DNA of 64,000 bases from Candidatus Falkowiibacteriota bacterium (lineage in GTDB: Bacteria; Patescibacteriota; Patescibacteriia; Patescibacteriales; UBA12465). Shown here piece after piece: positions 9,322-17,996 of this stretch. The DNA lies in contig JAPLVY010000004.1 of assembly GCA_026396875.1 (NCBI GenBank), positions 147,163 to 211,162 of the forward strand, read 5' to 3'. Positions within the stretch are counted from its first letter, which is position 1. Each line of letters opens with the position of its first letter. The notes below the pieces were generated by a model that had not been told where the DNA came from, did no database searches, and saw only the letters and a program-made list of their open reading frames with translations. Made by a program: the position numbers and the translations under genes.

Positions 9322-9352
9322 CCTGGTGTCCTAACCGTTAGACGAAGGGACC
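9281..9352 (-). tRNA. tRNA-Glu (CTC)
   Basis: Reverse complement GGTCCCTTCGTCTAACGGTTAGGACACCAGGTTCTCATCCTGGTAACAGGGGTTCGATTCCCCTAGGGACTA folds as a cloverleaf; anticodon CTC; CCA not encoded. Confidence 0.95.
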
Positions 9353-9361
9353 ATAATCTTT

Positions 9362-10268
9362 CTATTTCAATTTTTTGCCAATAAAATCTTGATGGCCGGA
9401 TAAAAAATCTTTAACGCTCATTACTCTCCCGCCTGCTAGCTGCAATTCAGTAATCTGCAGGGCACCGTCCGCACTTGCCAGACAAAGCTTTTTATCTGTC
9501 ATAAAAAGTTCTCCCGGAATTTTGCCCTCGGATTTCTCGATTTCCGATGATACCTTTACTATTTTTATCATTTTATCATCTTCTGTCAAGGCGAAGCTTC
9601 CTGGCCAAGGGGTGTAGGCGCGGATTTGTCTTTCCAACTCAATAGCACTTTTCTGAAAATCCAAGCGGCCATTTTCTTTTTTGACGGTGCGGTAATAGCT
9701 GGCGAGAGTATCGTCTTGAGCCCTAGCAACTAGCTTTCCAACGAGATAGTCTTTTAAGGCGGTAGGTAGAACTTTATTTGCCAGAGCTGCCACGGCATCA
9801 TGCAGATCTTCCAGGGTTTCCGTTCCGTGAAGGGAAATCGTAAATTGTTCCAAAATTGGTCCAGTGTCTAAACCAGCTTCCATTCTCATGATCGTGACCC
9901 CGGTCTCCTTGTCACCGTTTAGAATTGCGGCTTGCAGACAAGCGGCGCCGCGATATTTCGGCAGCAGGGAGAATATTGTGAGGGATAATCTGACCATAAG
10001 CGACCACCACGATTAGGTCTGGCTTTAAGGCAAGTAGCTCGTCATAAATTTCTCTGACCTTGGTTGGTTGTAAGACGGGGATTTCATATTTTTCAGCACA
10101 GACTTTGATGGCTGGTGCACCAAGAGTTTGTGATCTGCCAATTGGCTTGTCTTCTTGGGTAACTACGGCGCAAACTGAAAAATCTTCACTATTAATCAGT
10201 GATTCTAGTGCTGGGACGGCAAATTCTGGCGTTCCCATGAAGATTATGCGGCAACTCCGATTAGACAT
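9362..10268 (-). pseudogene. fmt: Methionyl-tRNA formyltransferase, split by an internal frameshifting deletion
   Basis: N-part IIFMGTPEFAVPALESL...VVAYGQIIPHNIL in one frame, C-part SLLPKYRGAACLQAAILNGDKETGVTIMRMEAGLDTGPIL in another; the segment carrying the catalytic NxH motif is absent. Confidence 0.85.
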
Positions 10269-10300
10269 ATTTCAGGCTTAAATGATATGATTAGCTTACT

Positions 10301-10915
10301 ATGTTTGAAGCAATCATTCAATGGGTCCTAAATCTCACCCAGGGGCTCGGTTACACCGGGGTCACTATATTAATGGCAATAGAAAGCTCTTTCTTGCCTT
10401 TGCCTTCCGAGCTGGTGATTCCGCCCGCAGCTTGGCTGGCGAGCGAGGGGAAAATGAGTCTCGGGTTGCTAATTATTGCCGGCACAATCGGTAGTGTTAT
10501 TGGTGCTTCTATTAATTATTTGTTATCCATGTGGCTTGGCCGGATGATTATTTATAAACTAGCTGATAAAAAGTTCTTCAGGGTCCTGGGGCTTAAGAGA
10601 GAAAAAATTGGGGAGGTGGAAAAAATGTTTCTATCGGACGCCAAAAGATCAACTTTTGTTGGCCGCTTTATTCCGGTGGTGCGTCACCTCATCTCCATCC
10701 CGGCTGGCTTTTGCCGGATGAATTATGGCTCATTTGTTCTCTACACAGCGCTTGGCTCATTTTTCTGGGTTTCTATTCTCGCGGCACTGGGGTTCTTCCT
10801 AGGTGCCAATCGTCAGCTTCTTGAACAATATTATCAAGAAATCAGTTGGTTATTGTTATTTTTAGGGATTATTTGGCTTATCTGGAAATTTCGCAAGAAA
10901 ATTTTTCATAATTAA
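10301..10915 (+). CDS. DedA family membrane protein
   Basis: ESSFLPLPSELVIPPAAWLA, GRFIPVVRHLISIPAGFCRM. Confidence 0.93.
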   Translation: MFEAIIQWVLNLTQGLGYTGVTILMAIESSFLPLPSELVIPPAAWLASEGKMSLGLLIIAGTIGSVIGASINYLLSMWLGRMIIYKLADKKFFRVLGLKREKIGEVEKMFLSDAKRSTFVGRFIPVVRHLISIPAGFCRMNYGSFVLYTALGSFFWVSILAALGFFLGANRQLLEQYYQEISWLLLFLGIIWLIWKFRKKIFHN

Positions 10916-11097
10916 AATTTACCACTTATCTATGGCAAAAGGCCGGGAATTATCTCCTGGCCTTTTATTTTTTTACTTAATATTAAGCAAAATAACTATT
11001 AGCGGCGGGCAGTCTATTGACAAAACAATATTTTTATTATATAATTAACAGTTCAATAGTAAATGAAATTTTTTAACAATCAAATACAATTTTAGTC

Positions 11098-11610
11098 ATG
11101 GAAGAAAACACAGAATTAGCAAGAAAAATCCTGAAAGCAAAAGAAACAGCAGAAGCAAACAAAGCAATGTTTATCTGCGCAATGTTCAAAGAAATTGGAA
11201 ATTACAAAAACGTTTTGGTGACTTTGCCAAGCGAGCACGATGTGCATTTCAAATTGATCCCAGAGAACAAAGTTGTTACCCTGGATCATCCGGAAGAAGT
11301 AACCACCATTCCTTCATATCTCCGTCGCGGAGATAACTTTAGCGGAACCTGGTTAACCCGCAATGTTTATAACTTCAAAGGCAACAGCGGACCACAGGTA
11401 GTGGACATCGTAGTTATCGAAAAAACCAATCACTTTAGTGATGGGGGGAAAGCATTAATCTTGAACATTTTCTGCAAACCGCTTCCGAAGGAAGCGGATG
11501 AAAGAATCCCAGCCAAGTGGAAATTAAAAATTGGAACGCCCAAAGGTGATTTTAAAATCTTAGGGACTGCAGATAAATTTATTTCTTTTGAAGAAATCAA
11601 TCAGAAATAA
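11098..11610 (+). CDS. Conserved hypothetical protein
   Basis: 170-aa soluble ORF with its own promoter region. Confidence 0.65.
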   Translation: MEENTELARKILKAKETAEANKAMFICAMFKEIGNYKNVLVTLPSEHDVHFKLIPENKVVTLDHPEEVTTIPSYLRRGDNFSGTWLTRNVYNFKGNSGPQVVDIVVIEKTNHFSDGGKALILNIFCKPLPKEADERIPAKWKLKIGTPKGDFKILGTADKFISFEEINQK

Positions 11611-11680
11611 TTTATCACACAGCGAAAATAAAAAGGCAGAAACTTGATTTCTGCCTCTTTTTTTATTCAAAATATGTTTT

Positions 11681-12178
11681 TTATTTTTTGTTTGGCTCCA
11701 GGTAGTCGATAAATAGGATGCCATCCAAATGATCAACCTCGTGTTGAATAGCTCGAGCGAGCAGGGGGTCTTCGGCCTGAATTTTTTTCTTTTTTCCTTT
11801 GAGATCAAAATAAAGACAGGTAACTTTTTTGTGGCGTTCAATCGGGTGATAAATAATTTCCCCGGAGCTATCGATAATGGAAAGGCAACCTTCTTGTTCG
11901 GTAATTTTTCCGCGCGATTTTTTGGTAATTTTGGGGTTGATGAGAAATAGGCTTTGATTATCATGTCGCAACACAACCATGCGAACATTCTCGCCGACTT
12001 GCGGTGCGGCCAGGCCAGCGCCGTCTTTTTCTAACATTGTTTTTTCTAAGTCAAAAGCCAGATCTCTAATCTTCTGACTCACTATCTCCTTCTCGGTAAG
12101 TCCTTGGGAGATTTTTCTTAAGATAGGGTCGGGGTAGTGGACGATTGGCAAAGTTTTGGCTACCGGGGTTTTTTTCAT
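11681..12178 (-). CDS. def: Peptide deformylase
   Basis: GAGLAAPQVG, EGCLSI, QHEVDHLDG motifs all intact. Confidence 0.96.
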   Translation of the reverse strand: MKKTPVAKTLPIVHYPDPILRKISQGLTEKEIVSQKIRDLAFDLEKTMLEKDGAGLAAPQVGENVRMVVLRHDNQSLFLINPKITKKSRGKITEQEGCLSIIDSSGEIIYHPIERHKKVTCLYFDLKGKKKKIQAEDPLLARAIQHEVDHLDGILFIDYLEPNKK

Positions 12179-12431
12179 ATTTTTGTTCGATTACTTTGAA
12201 GAAGTATTTCCATTTTTCGCCAGCTTGGCAGAGTTCTTTGGTGTCAGTGATTGCTCTCCTGATCTCTTCTGGAGTTTTTTCTTTGCAGACTTTAAATACC
12301 GACCCTCGTTTAAAATTAGGAATCGCTAGCTCTTTGATTACTGATAAGGCCAAGTCTTGCCAGGGATAAGCTGGCGCTTTGACGCTTTTTTTCTTGGCGA
12401 CGATTTCTGAAAAAGAAGAAAAGCCGCTCAT
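12066..12431 (-). CDS. Conserved hypothetical protein, 3' end overlapping def out of frame
   Basis: 121-aa ORF; about 113 bp overlap with def. Confidence 0.5.
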   Translation of the reverse strand: MSGFSSFSEIVAKKKSVKAPAYPWQDLALSVIKELAIPNFKRGSVFKVCKEKTPEEIRRAITDTKELCQAGEKWKYFFKVIEQKYEKNPGSQNFANRPLPRPYLKKNLPRTYREGDSESED

Positions 12432-13234
12432 AGATTTTCCGCCGTTAGGCGCATGGTTAGATAGCCAATGCCGAGCTCGGTTTGATAGGCTAATCCCTGG
12501 ACCTTAATCTCAGTTTCGGCACCCTCAAGGATGCCGATGGCCAAGGTCACTGATTTTAGTCCGCATTCCGCGGCGTTCTTAACGAGATTTTCGTCGAGCT
12601 TCAGAATGTTTTCTGCTGGTGCCTCACTGTTAAGATATTCAATTAGCTTATTATCAAACTTTGCTCCCTTGGGGGAATATCCAGCCGGCGAGGTTTTTTT
12701 CAAACGGTGTGATAAATCCCCAGAGGCGATAATGGCGACTTTTTCCGCGCTGTCTTTGATTATCTTCCCGATGGCGCGGCCAAAAAGCAATTGTTCTTCC
12801 AGGCTGCCAGAGGAGTAGGATAATTGAATAATCTTCGGACTACCCAAGCTGCCAGTAAGTAGCGTGAGCGGAATAGAAGAAGCATAATCCAGCTTTTCAG
12901 TGCTTAGAAGTTGAATAGGGAATTCTGGACGCAATTTTTCTTTGAAGCTTTGCAGGAGTGCTGGATTGTTGGGAAATTTTTTGCCGTTAGCCAAGAATCC
13001 CAATTCGGAGAAATTTGCCTCTAGTTCCAAGGAGCTATTAAAATAAAAATTTTTTCCCGGAGTTTTGGCGTGAGGAGTAATAATAATTATGGTTTCTGGT
13101 TGGAGTAGCTCAAGTTCGCTCCCTAGTTTTTCATAGGCGGCAGTAGTTTTGGCAATCAATCGGTAATTGTCTTTGGCAATCTCGGGAATAAGCAGAGGGG
13201 AGTGTGGTACGAGAGCGGCAAATTGTATTTTCAT
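12428..13234 (-). CDS. LigB-type class III extradiol dioxygenase / MEMO-like protein
   Basis: FAALVPHSPLLIPEI, IIIITPHAKTPG, VAIIASGDLSHRL; start chosen at MKIQFAALVPHSP. Confidence 0.8.
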   Translation of the reverse strand: MKIQFAALVPHSPLLIPEIAKDNYRLIAKTTAAYEKLGSELELLQPETIIIITPHAKTPGKNFYFNSSLELEANFSELGFLANGKKFPNNPALLQSFKEKLRPEFPIQLLSTEKLDYASSIPLTLLTGSLGSPKIIQLSYSSGSLEEQLLFGRAIGKIIKDSAEKVAIIASGDLSHRLKKTSPAGYSPKGAKFDNKLIEYLNSEAPAENILKLDENLVKNAAECGLKSVTLAIGILEGAETEIKVQGLAYQTELGIGYLTMRLTAENL

Positions 13235-13241
13235 ATATTTC

Positions 13242-14723
13242 TTAGTTGGCGAATTGAATTGGCAGACCCATGTCGTAGATATAAAGCAATTGTGGCGTGA
13301 CCGTGATAACATTTTCAAGATTGTAGCCCATTTTCAGAAAAACGTCATCAGAGGCGAATGGTCTTTTTCTGCCATTAGCAATCATGTAAATTGTTGGTGA
13401 GCTAGGCGAAGAAAGCAGGGTGCCGTCACCGAATAGGACCTGGCTGCCAGTTTTGTATTTGGCCAGCTCTTTACTATCCACCTTGGTGATTTTGCGGTCA
13501 CTGAACTTATAAGTCAAGATGGCCTTATCAGTTATTGGAAATTTTTGGCCATTTTCTACATAAAAACGCAACCCAGACTTCTTGTCTTGAAGAATGGCCC
13601 CGGTGGCATAGGTGGTCGTTGCTGTGATTTCGGTGCCAGTTTGATAGCCACTCAATTCTTCGGTGGTCGCCGGGATAATTTCTTCTTTGTTGAAGCCGAT
13701 CTTTTTGAAGGCATTCATATTGGCAATCGGGCGCTTGGTGCTATCCACTATTAAGAAGATAGTTTTACTCGGGTCGCTGACCAAGGAATAGTTAGGGAAT
13801 TTGATGCCAGCTCCTTTTTCGTAATTATTCAAAATATCATTTGTGGTTTTAACGACCTGGCTTTTATTAAAGCGTGAGGCAAAAGCCCCGGCACTCAAGA
13901 ATGGTCTCTTTTTGCCATTTTCCAGCAGCCAAACTCCAGCGTCACCTTCTACTTGCAAAAGAGTTCCGTCTGGGTAGAAGGTTTTGGTGGTTGGGAAATA
14001 TTTTTTCCATAGCTTAAAGAAATTGTAATTACCATTAAAAACATGTGGGGTGTAGTTGTAGAGGGCGGCAGTGGCTCGATTTTGTGGCGTGACCGACATT
14101 GGAGTATTGATTATTGTGCCGGAGGAATTAGAAAAATTATAAGTCTGACCAGCTTTGTATGGATATCGTTGCTGTTCGTTGACGTAAGCCAGAAATTGCA
14201 GAGAAGCACTGTTTATTTGTTTGCCAAGGCCTTTGTAGTAGGGGTTGCAAGCCAAGCTGTCGGGGCAACCATAGCCGGTAGCCCAGTCCAAACTGCTTTG
14301 ACTGGGGTTAGCTTTCTCGATCAGGCCTTGTTCCTTCTGAAGTAATACCAACAATAGTTTTGGATTAACAGTGGTAATTATTCGACAGTGGGCTTTCTTG
14401 TCAGCCTCAGTTGGAGAGTCGCCAAGGTCGATCCCAGAACAATCATAATTTTGATGAGTTGCATCATAAATCATTTCTGCCGCTGACTTGTCTGGAGTGC
14501 CATGAGAGTTAAAAGTGTGATAATTAGCCAAATAGCTATTTTTTTGACTCAGGAAATTTTGGATGTCGGATAACTGCATACTGCTATAATCCAACAACTC
14601 GGCATCGCTAATAATATTCTCTGGGTTAAATTCTGGGTCAATGTCAGCTGCTTTGGCGCTTTGCGAAAAAGCAAAAAACGCTAGTAACACCAAAAAAATT
14701 GTTGACGGAATTTTCTTCAACAT
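13242..14723 (-). CDS. Secreted protein with N-terminal hydrolase-like region and four C-terminal repeats
   Basis: Signal peptide; LLVLLQKEQGLI...DWATGYGCPDSLACNPYYKGLG; repeats around NGKKRPF, STKRPI, NGQKFPI, NGRKRPF. Confidence 0.75.
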   Translation of the reverse strand: MLKKIPSTIFLVLLAFFAFSQSAKAADIDPEFNPENIISDAELLDYSSMQLSDIQNFLSQKNSYLANYHTFNSHGTPDKSAAEMIYDATHQNYDCSGIDLGDSPTEADKKAHCRIITTVNPKLLLVLLQKEQGLIEKANPSQSSLDWATGYGCPDSLACNPYYKGLGKQINSASLQFLAYVNEQQRYPYKAGQTYNFSNSSGTIINTPMSVTPQNRATAALYNYTPHVFNGNYNFFKLWKKYFPTTKTFYPDGTLLQVEGDAGVWLLENGKKRPFLSAGAFASRFNKSQVVKTTNDILNNYEKGAGIKFPNYSLVSDPSKTIFLIVDSTKRPIANMNAFKKIGFNKEEIIPATTEELSGYQTGTEITATTTYATGAILQDKKSGLRFYVENGQKFPITDKAILTYKFSDRKITKVDSKELAKYKTGSQVLFGDGTLLSSPSSPTIYMIANGRKRPFASDDVFLKMGYNLENVITVTPQLLYIYDMGLPIQFAN

Positions 14724-14841
14724 ATCGGAAAAATATTAATAATTACTTCTTCATTATAATATAAAAGGGGAATAAGGGCAAAATATTAGGATTTTAAAAT
14801 AAACCGCTCTTTGCGGTTTATTTTTAATCGTTTTTTCAGTC

Positions 14842-17475
14842 TTAAAGCTTTTTCATGACCACTTCATTCTTTATTCCCAGGTCAATACTAATTTTATCTC
14901 CTTCTTGGATCTTTCCCTCAATAATTTCCATTGCTAGTTCATCGAGAATCATTGTCTGAATCAGTCTTTTGAGTGGTCTGGCGCCGAAGGTTGGGTCATA
15001 GCCTTTTTCAGCCAATTGCTTTTTAACCTTTTGACCCAGCTTGAGAACAATATTTTTGTTTTTGAGACGACTTTCTACTTTTGCCAATTCCAACTCAACA
15101 ATTTTTCCAAGTGATTCTTTACTGAGATTCTTAAAGACCACAATTTCATCAATGCGATTCAAGAACTCCAACTTGAAATTATCTCGCAAAATCTTGTCAA
15201 TTTTTGTTTTCATTTCTTCGCTCTTTTCTTCTTCTTGTTTTTTTACATCGTGGTCACCAAAGCCGATAGAGTACTGGCGGATTACCTCGTTACCCAAGTT
15301 GGAGGTCATAATGATCACGGTATTTTTAAAACTAACCGTTCGTCCTTTGGAATCAGTGAGTCGGCCATCATCAAGGATTTGCAGCAGCATATTAAACATC
15401 TCTGGATGAGCTTTTTCGATTTCATCGAAGAGAATAACGCTATATGGTTTTCGTCTTATTTTTTCAGTTAATTGCCCACCTTCTTCATGGCCTACATAGC
15501 CTGGCGGGGAACCGATTAGTTTTGCCACACTATGTTTTTCCATAAACTCACTCATGTCTAAGCGAATCAAAGAATTTTCATCATTAAAGATGAATTTAGA
15601 CAGAGCTTTGGCAAGTTCCGTTTTTCCCACCCCAGTTGGCCCGACAAAAAGAAATGAACCAATTGGTTTTTTATCCTCATTGATGCCGGCTCGATTACGG
15701 CGGATAGCATTGGCCACGGCAGTGATTGCTTCGTTTTGTCCGATTACTTCCTTGGTTAACTCAGTTTCAGTATGAATTAATTTTTGCAAATCACTCTGCA
15801 GCATTTTTTGTACAGGAATACCGGTCCAGCGGGCGACTACTTTAGCAATATCTTCCTCATCAACTTCTTCCTTAAGGATTCTTTGACCGCTCTTTTGGAT
15901 CTTCATCAGTTTTTCTTGCAAGTCATGGATCGCTGTTTCTTTTTCTGGGATCAAGCCGTATTTTATTTTGGCGACCTCGGTCAGATCATCACCGCGGCGT
16001 TCAATGATTTCTGCCCGCGCTTTTAGCTCATCGATTTCCTTTTTATTATCGCGGATTTTGCCGATGATGTCTTTTTCGTTCTGCCAGTGCAGTTCTAACT
16101 GGGAGCTTTTTTCTTTTAGCTCGCTGAGATTTTTATTGATGCCACGAAGTTTTACTGATTTTGGTTCAGTACTGATCAGTCCGGCGCGGGTAATTTCCAG
16201 TCTTTTGATTTCTCGTTTGAGGCGGTCTAGTTCTTCTGGCATTGAGTCAATTTCCATGCGCAGAGCAGAAGTCGCCTCGTCGATCAAGTCAACGGCTTTA
16301 TCCGGCAAGAAGCGGTCGGCAATATAGCGATTAGAAAGTTTAGCGGCAGCAATCAGGGCGTTGTCGGTAATGCGGACACCGTGATGGACTTCGTATTTCT
16401 CCTTTATCCCTCTGAGAATTGCTACTGTATCTTCCAGACTTGGCTCATTAACCATGATTGGTTGAAATCTTCTTTCGAGGGCGGCGTCACGTTCAATATA
16501 TTTTTGATACTCCTTGGTAGTGGTTGCACCGATAGTGCGCAATTCACCACGCGCCAGGGCTGGCTTAAGCATATTACTTGCGTCTATCGATCCCTCGCTA
16601 GCGCCAGCACCGATAATTGTGTGTAACTCATCAATAAACAGAATAATCTGTCCGTTGTTTTGCACTTCTTTGAGCACAGCTTTTAATCTGTCTTCGAATT
16701 CACCGCGGAATTTTGCTCCAGCAACCATAGCACCAAGATCAAGAGTTAGAACTTGTTTGTTTTTCAGATTTTCCGGCACATCGCCAGAGACGATTCTCTG
16801 CGCTAAGCCCTCAACGATTGCAGTCTTTCCAGTTCCTGGTTCACCAATTAGGACTGGGTTATTTTTGGTTCGGCGAAGAAGTACCTGCATGATACGGCGG
16901 ATTTCTTCGTCGCGCCCAATAACTGGATCAAGCTTCTCTTTTTTAGCTAGTTCAGTGAGATTGCTTGTGTATTTTTCTAAAATACGATATTTATTTTCCG
17001 GATCAGGGTCCGAGATGGTTTGGTTGCCGCGTAGTTCTTTAATAATTGGTGCCACACTTTCATAGGCCACCTTGAAATCCAGTAAAACTTTCTGGGCTGG
17101 GCTAGTAACTCCGATCAAAGACAGGAGGATGTGTTCAGTAGAAATAAATTCGTCGTTCATCAAGTCAGCCTCTTTTTTTGCCCTTTCGAGAATTACAGCA
17201 GTCTCACCATTGCCTTGCACGGTATTTACTGGTCCGCCAATGTTTGCACCAAGATCGATTTTTGGTAATTTTTTGATTTCATTCTCGGTATAATCAGCGA
17301 CCTCTTCGGGGTCAATATGTAGTTTTTCCAAGATAGTCTTAACCAAGCTCTCCTCTTGATCCAGAAGGGCAAGCAATAGGTGGAGGGACTCGATGTGCGC
17401 TTGGCCATTTTCATTAGCAATTACCTGAGCACTGATAATGGCTTCCTGGGATTTGGTGGTGAATTTATTAAACAT
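14842..17475 (-). CDS. clpB: ClpB-type AAA+ disaggregase/chaperone
   Basis: Clp_N, Walker A GEPGTGKT and [17 protein letters not shown], middle coiled coil, [13 protein letters not shown]. Confidence 0.96.
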   Translation of the reverse strand: MFNKFTTKSQEAIISAQVIANENGQAHIESLHLLLALLDQEESLVKTILEKLHIDPEEVADYTENEIKKLPKIDLGANIGGPVNTVQGNGETAVILERAKKEADLMNDEFISTEHILLSLIGVTSPAQKVLLDFKVAYESVAPIIKELRGNQTISDPDPENKYRILEKYTSNLTELAKKEKLDPVIGRDEEIRRIMQVLLRRTKNNPVLIGEPGTGKTAIVEGLAQRIVSGDVPENLKNKQVLTLDLGAMVAGAKFRGEFEDRLKAVLKEVQNNGQIILFIDELHTIIGAGASEGSIDASNMLKPALARGELRTIGATTTKEYQKYIERDAALERRFQPIMVNEPSLEDTVAILRGIKEKYEVHHGVRITDNALIAAAKLSNRYIADRFLPDKAVDLIDEATSALRMEIDSMPEELDRLKREIKRLEITRAGLISTEPKSVKLRGINKNLSELKEKSSQLELHWQNEKDIIGKIRDNKKEIDELKARAEIIERRGDDLTEVAKIKYGLIPEKETAIHDLQEKLMKIQKSGQRILKEEVDEEDIAKVVARWTGIPVQKMLQSDLQKLIHTETELTKEVIGQNEAITAVANAIRRNRAGINEDKKPIGSFLFVGPTGVGKTELAKALSKFIFNDENSLIRLDMSEFMEKHSVAKLIGSPPGYVGHEEGGQLTEKIRRKPYSVILFDEIEKAHPEMFNMLLQILDDGRLTDSKGRTVSFKNTVIIMTSNLGNEVIRQYSIGFGDHDVKKQEEEKSEEMKTKIDKILRDNFKLEFLNRIDEIVVFKNLSKESLGKIVELELAKVESRLKNKNIVLKLGQKVKKQLAEKGYDPTFGARPLKRLIQTMILDELAMEIIEGKIQEGDKISIDLGIKNEVVMKKL

Positions 17476-17501
17476 ATAAGATAAAGTTATTTTTGTGGAT
17501 T

Positions 17502-17528
17502 TTAGCAGTCATTAAGTGAGAGTGCTAA
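17502..17528. promoter_or_regulatory. CIRCE element (HrcA operator) in the clpB divergent intergenic region
   Basis: TTAGCAGTC-N9-GAGTGCTAA; one mismatch to TTAGCACTC-N9-GAGTGCTAA. Confidence 0.9.
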
Positions 17529-17629
17529 ATACAATATATCCTAAGAAGCCCCTGGTGTCAACAGTCATTTAAAGCCTCGAAAGCTATACGCTCAGACTTA
17601 TATTTATGTTATAATTTGTTTATAATTAT

Positions 17630-17995
17630 ATGTTTAAGAAAAATCCTCTTTTTGCTTTTTTGGCTGCCGCCGGGGAAGTAATTTTTATCATCATTTATTT
17701 TCCTTTTTGGTGGTATTCAATTGGTTTTGTAAGATGTCTGCGCTATCTTGGCCGTTTTTTGCGGGAAAGGCAGGAGAGCTTGGCGCTCTTTGTGTGGTTA
17801 AAAAATATTTTTCGCCCGATGTATGGGCAAAAAGATTTTACTGGTCGCTTGATTAGCTTCTTGATGAGGGTAATTCAAATTATTTTCCGTGCTCTTGTGC
17901 TGATAATTTTCTTGCTTTTAGCCTTGCTTCTTGCTCTTTTTTGGTTGGCCGTGCCGCTTCTAGTTTTGGCGCTTATTATTTTGCAACTGCTTTAA
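17630..17995 (+). CDS. Small membrane protein, possible partner of the downstream Clp ATPase
   Basis: 121 aa, three hydrophobic segments, ends 2 bp before the next start codon. Confidence 0.7.
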   Translation: MFKKNPLFAFLAAAGEVIFIIIYFPFWWYSIGFVRCLRYLGRFLRERQESLALFVWLKNIFRPMYGQKDFTGRLISFLMRVIQIIFRALVLIIFLLLALLLALFWLAVPLLVLALIILQLL

Positions 17996-17996
17996 T

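Noticed and set aside
15041-17293. Multiple plus-strand ORFs (60-180 aa) antisense to clpB
   Set aside because: Translations lack recognisable motifs and mirror the codon structure of the well-supported clpB frame.
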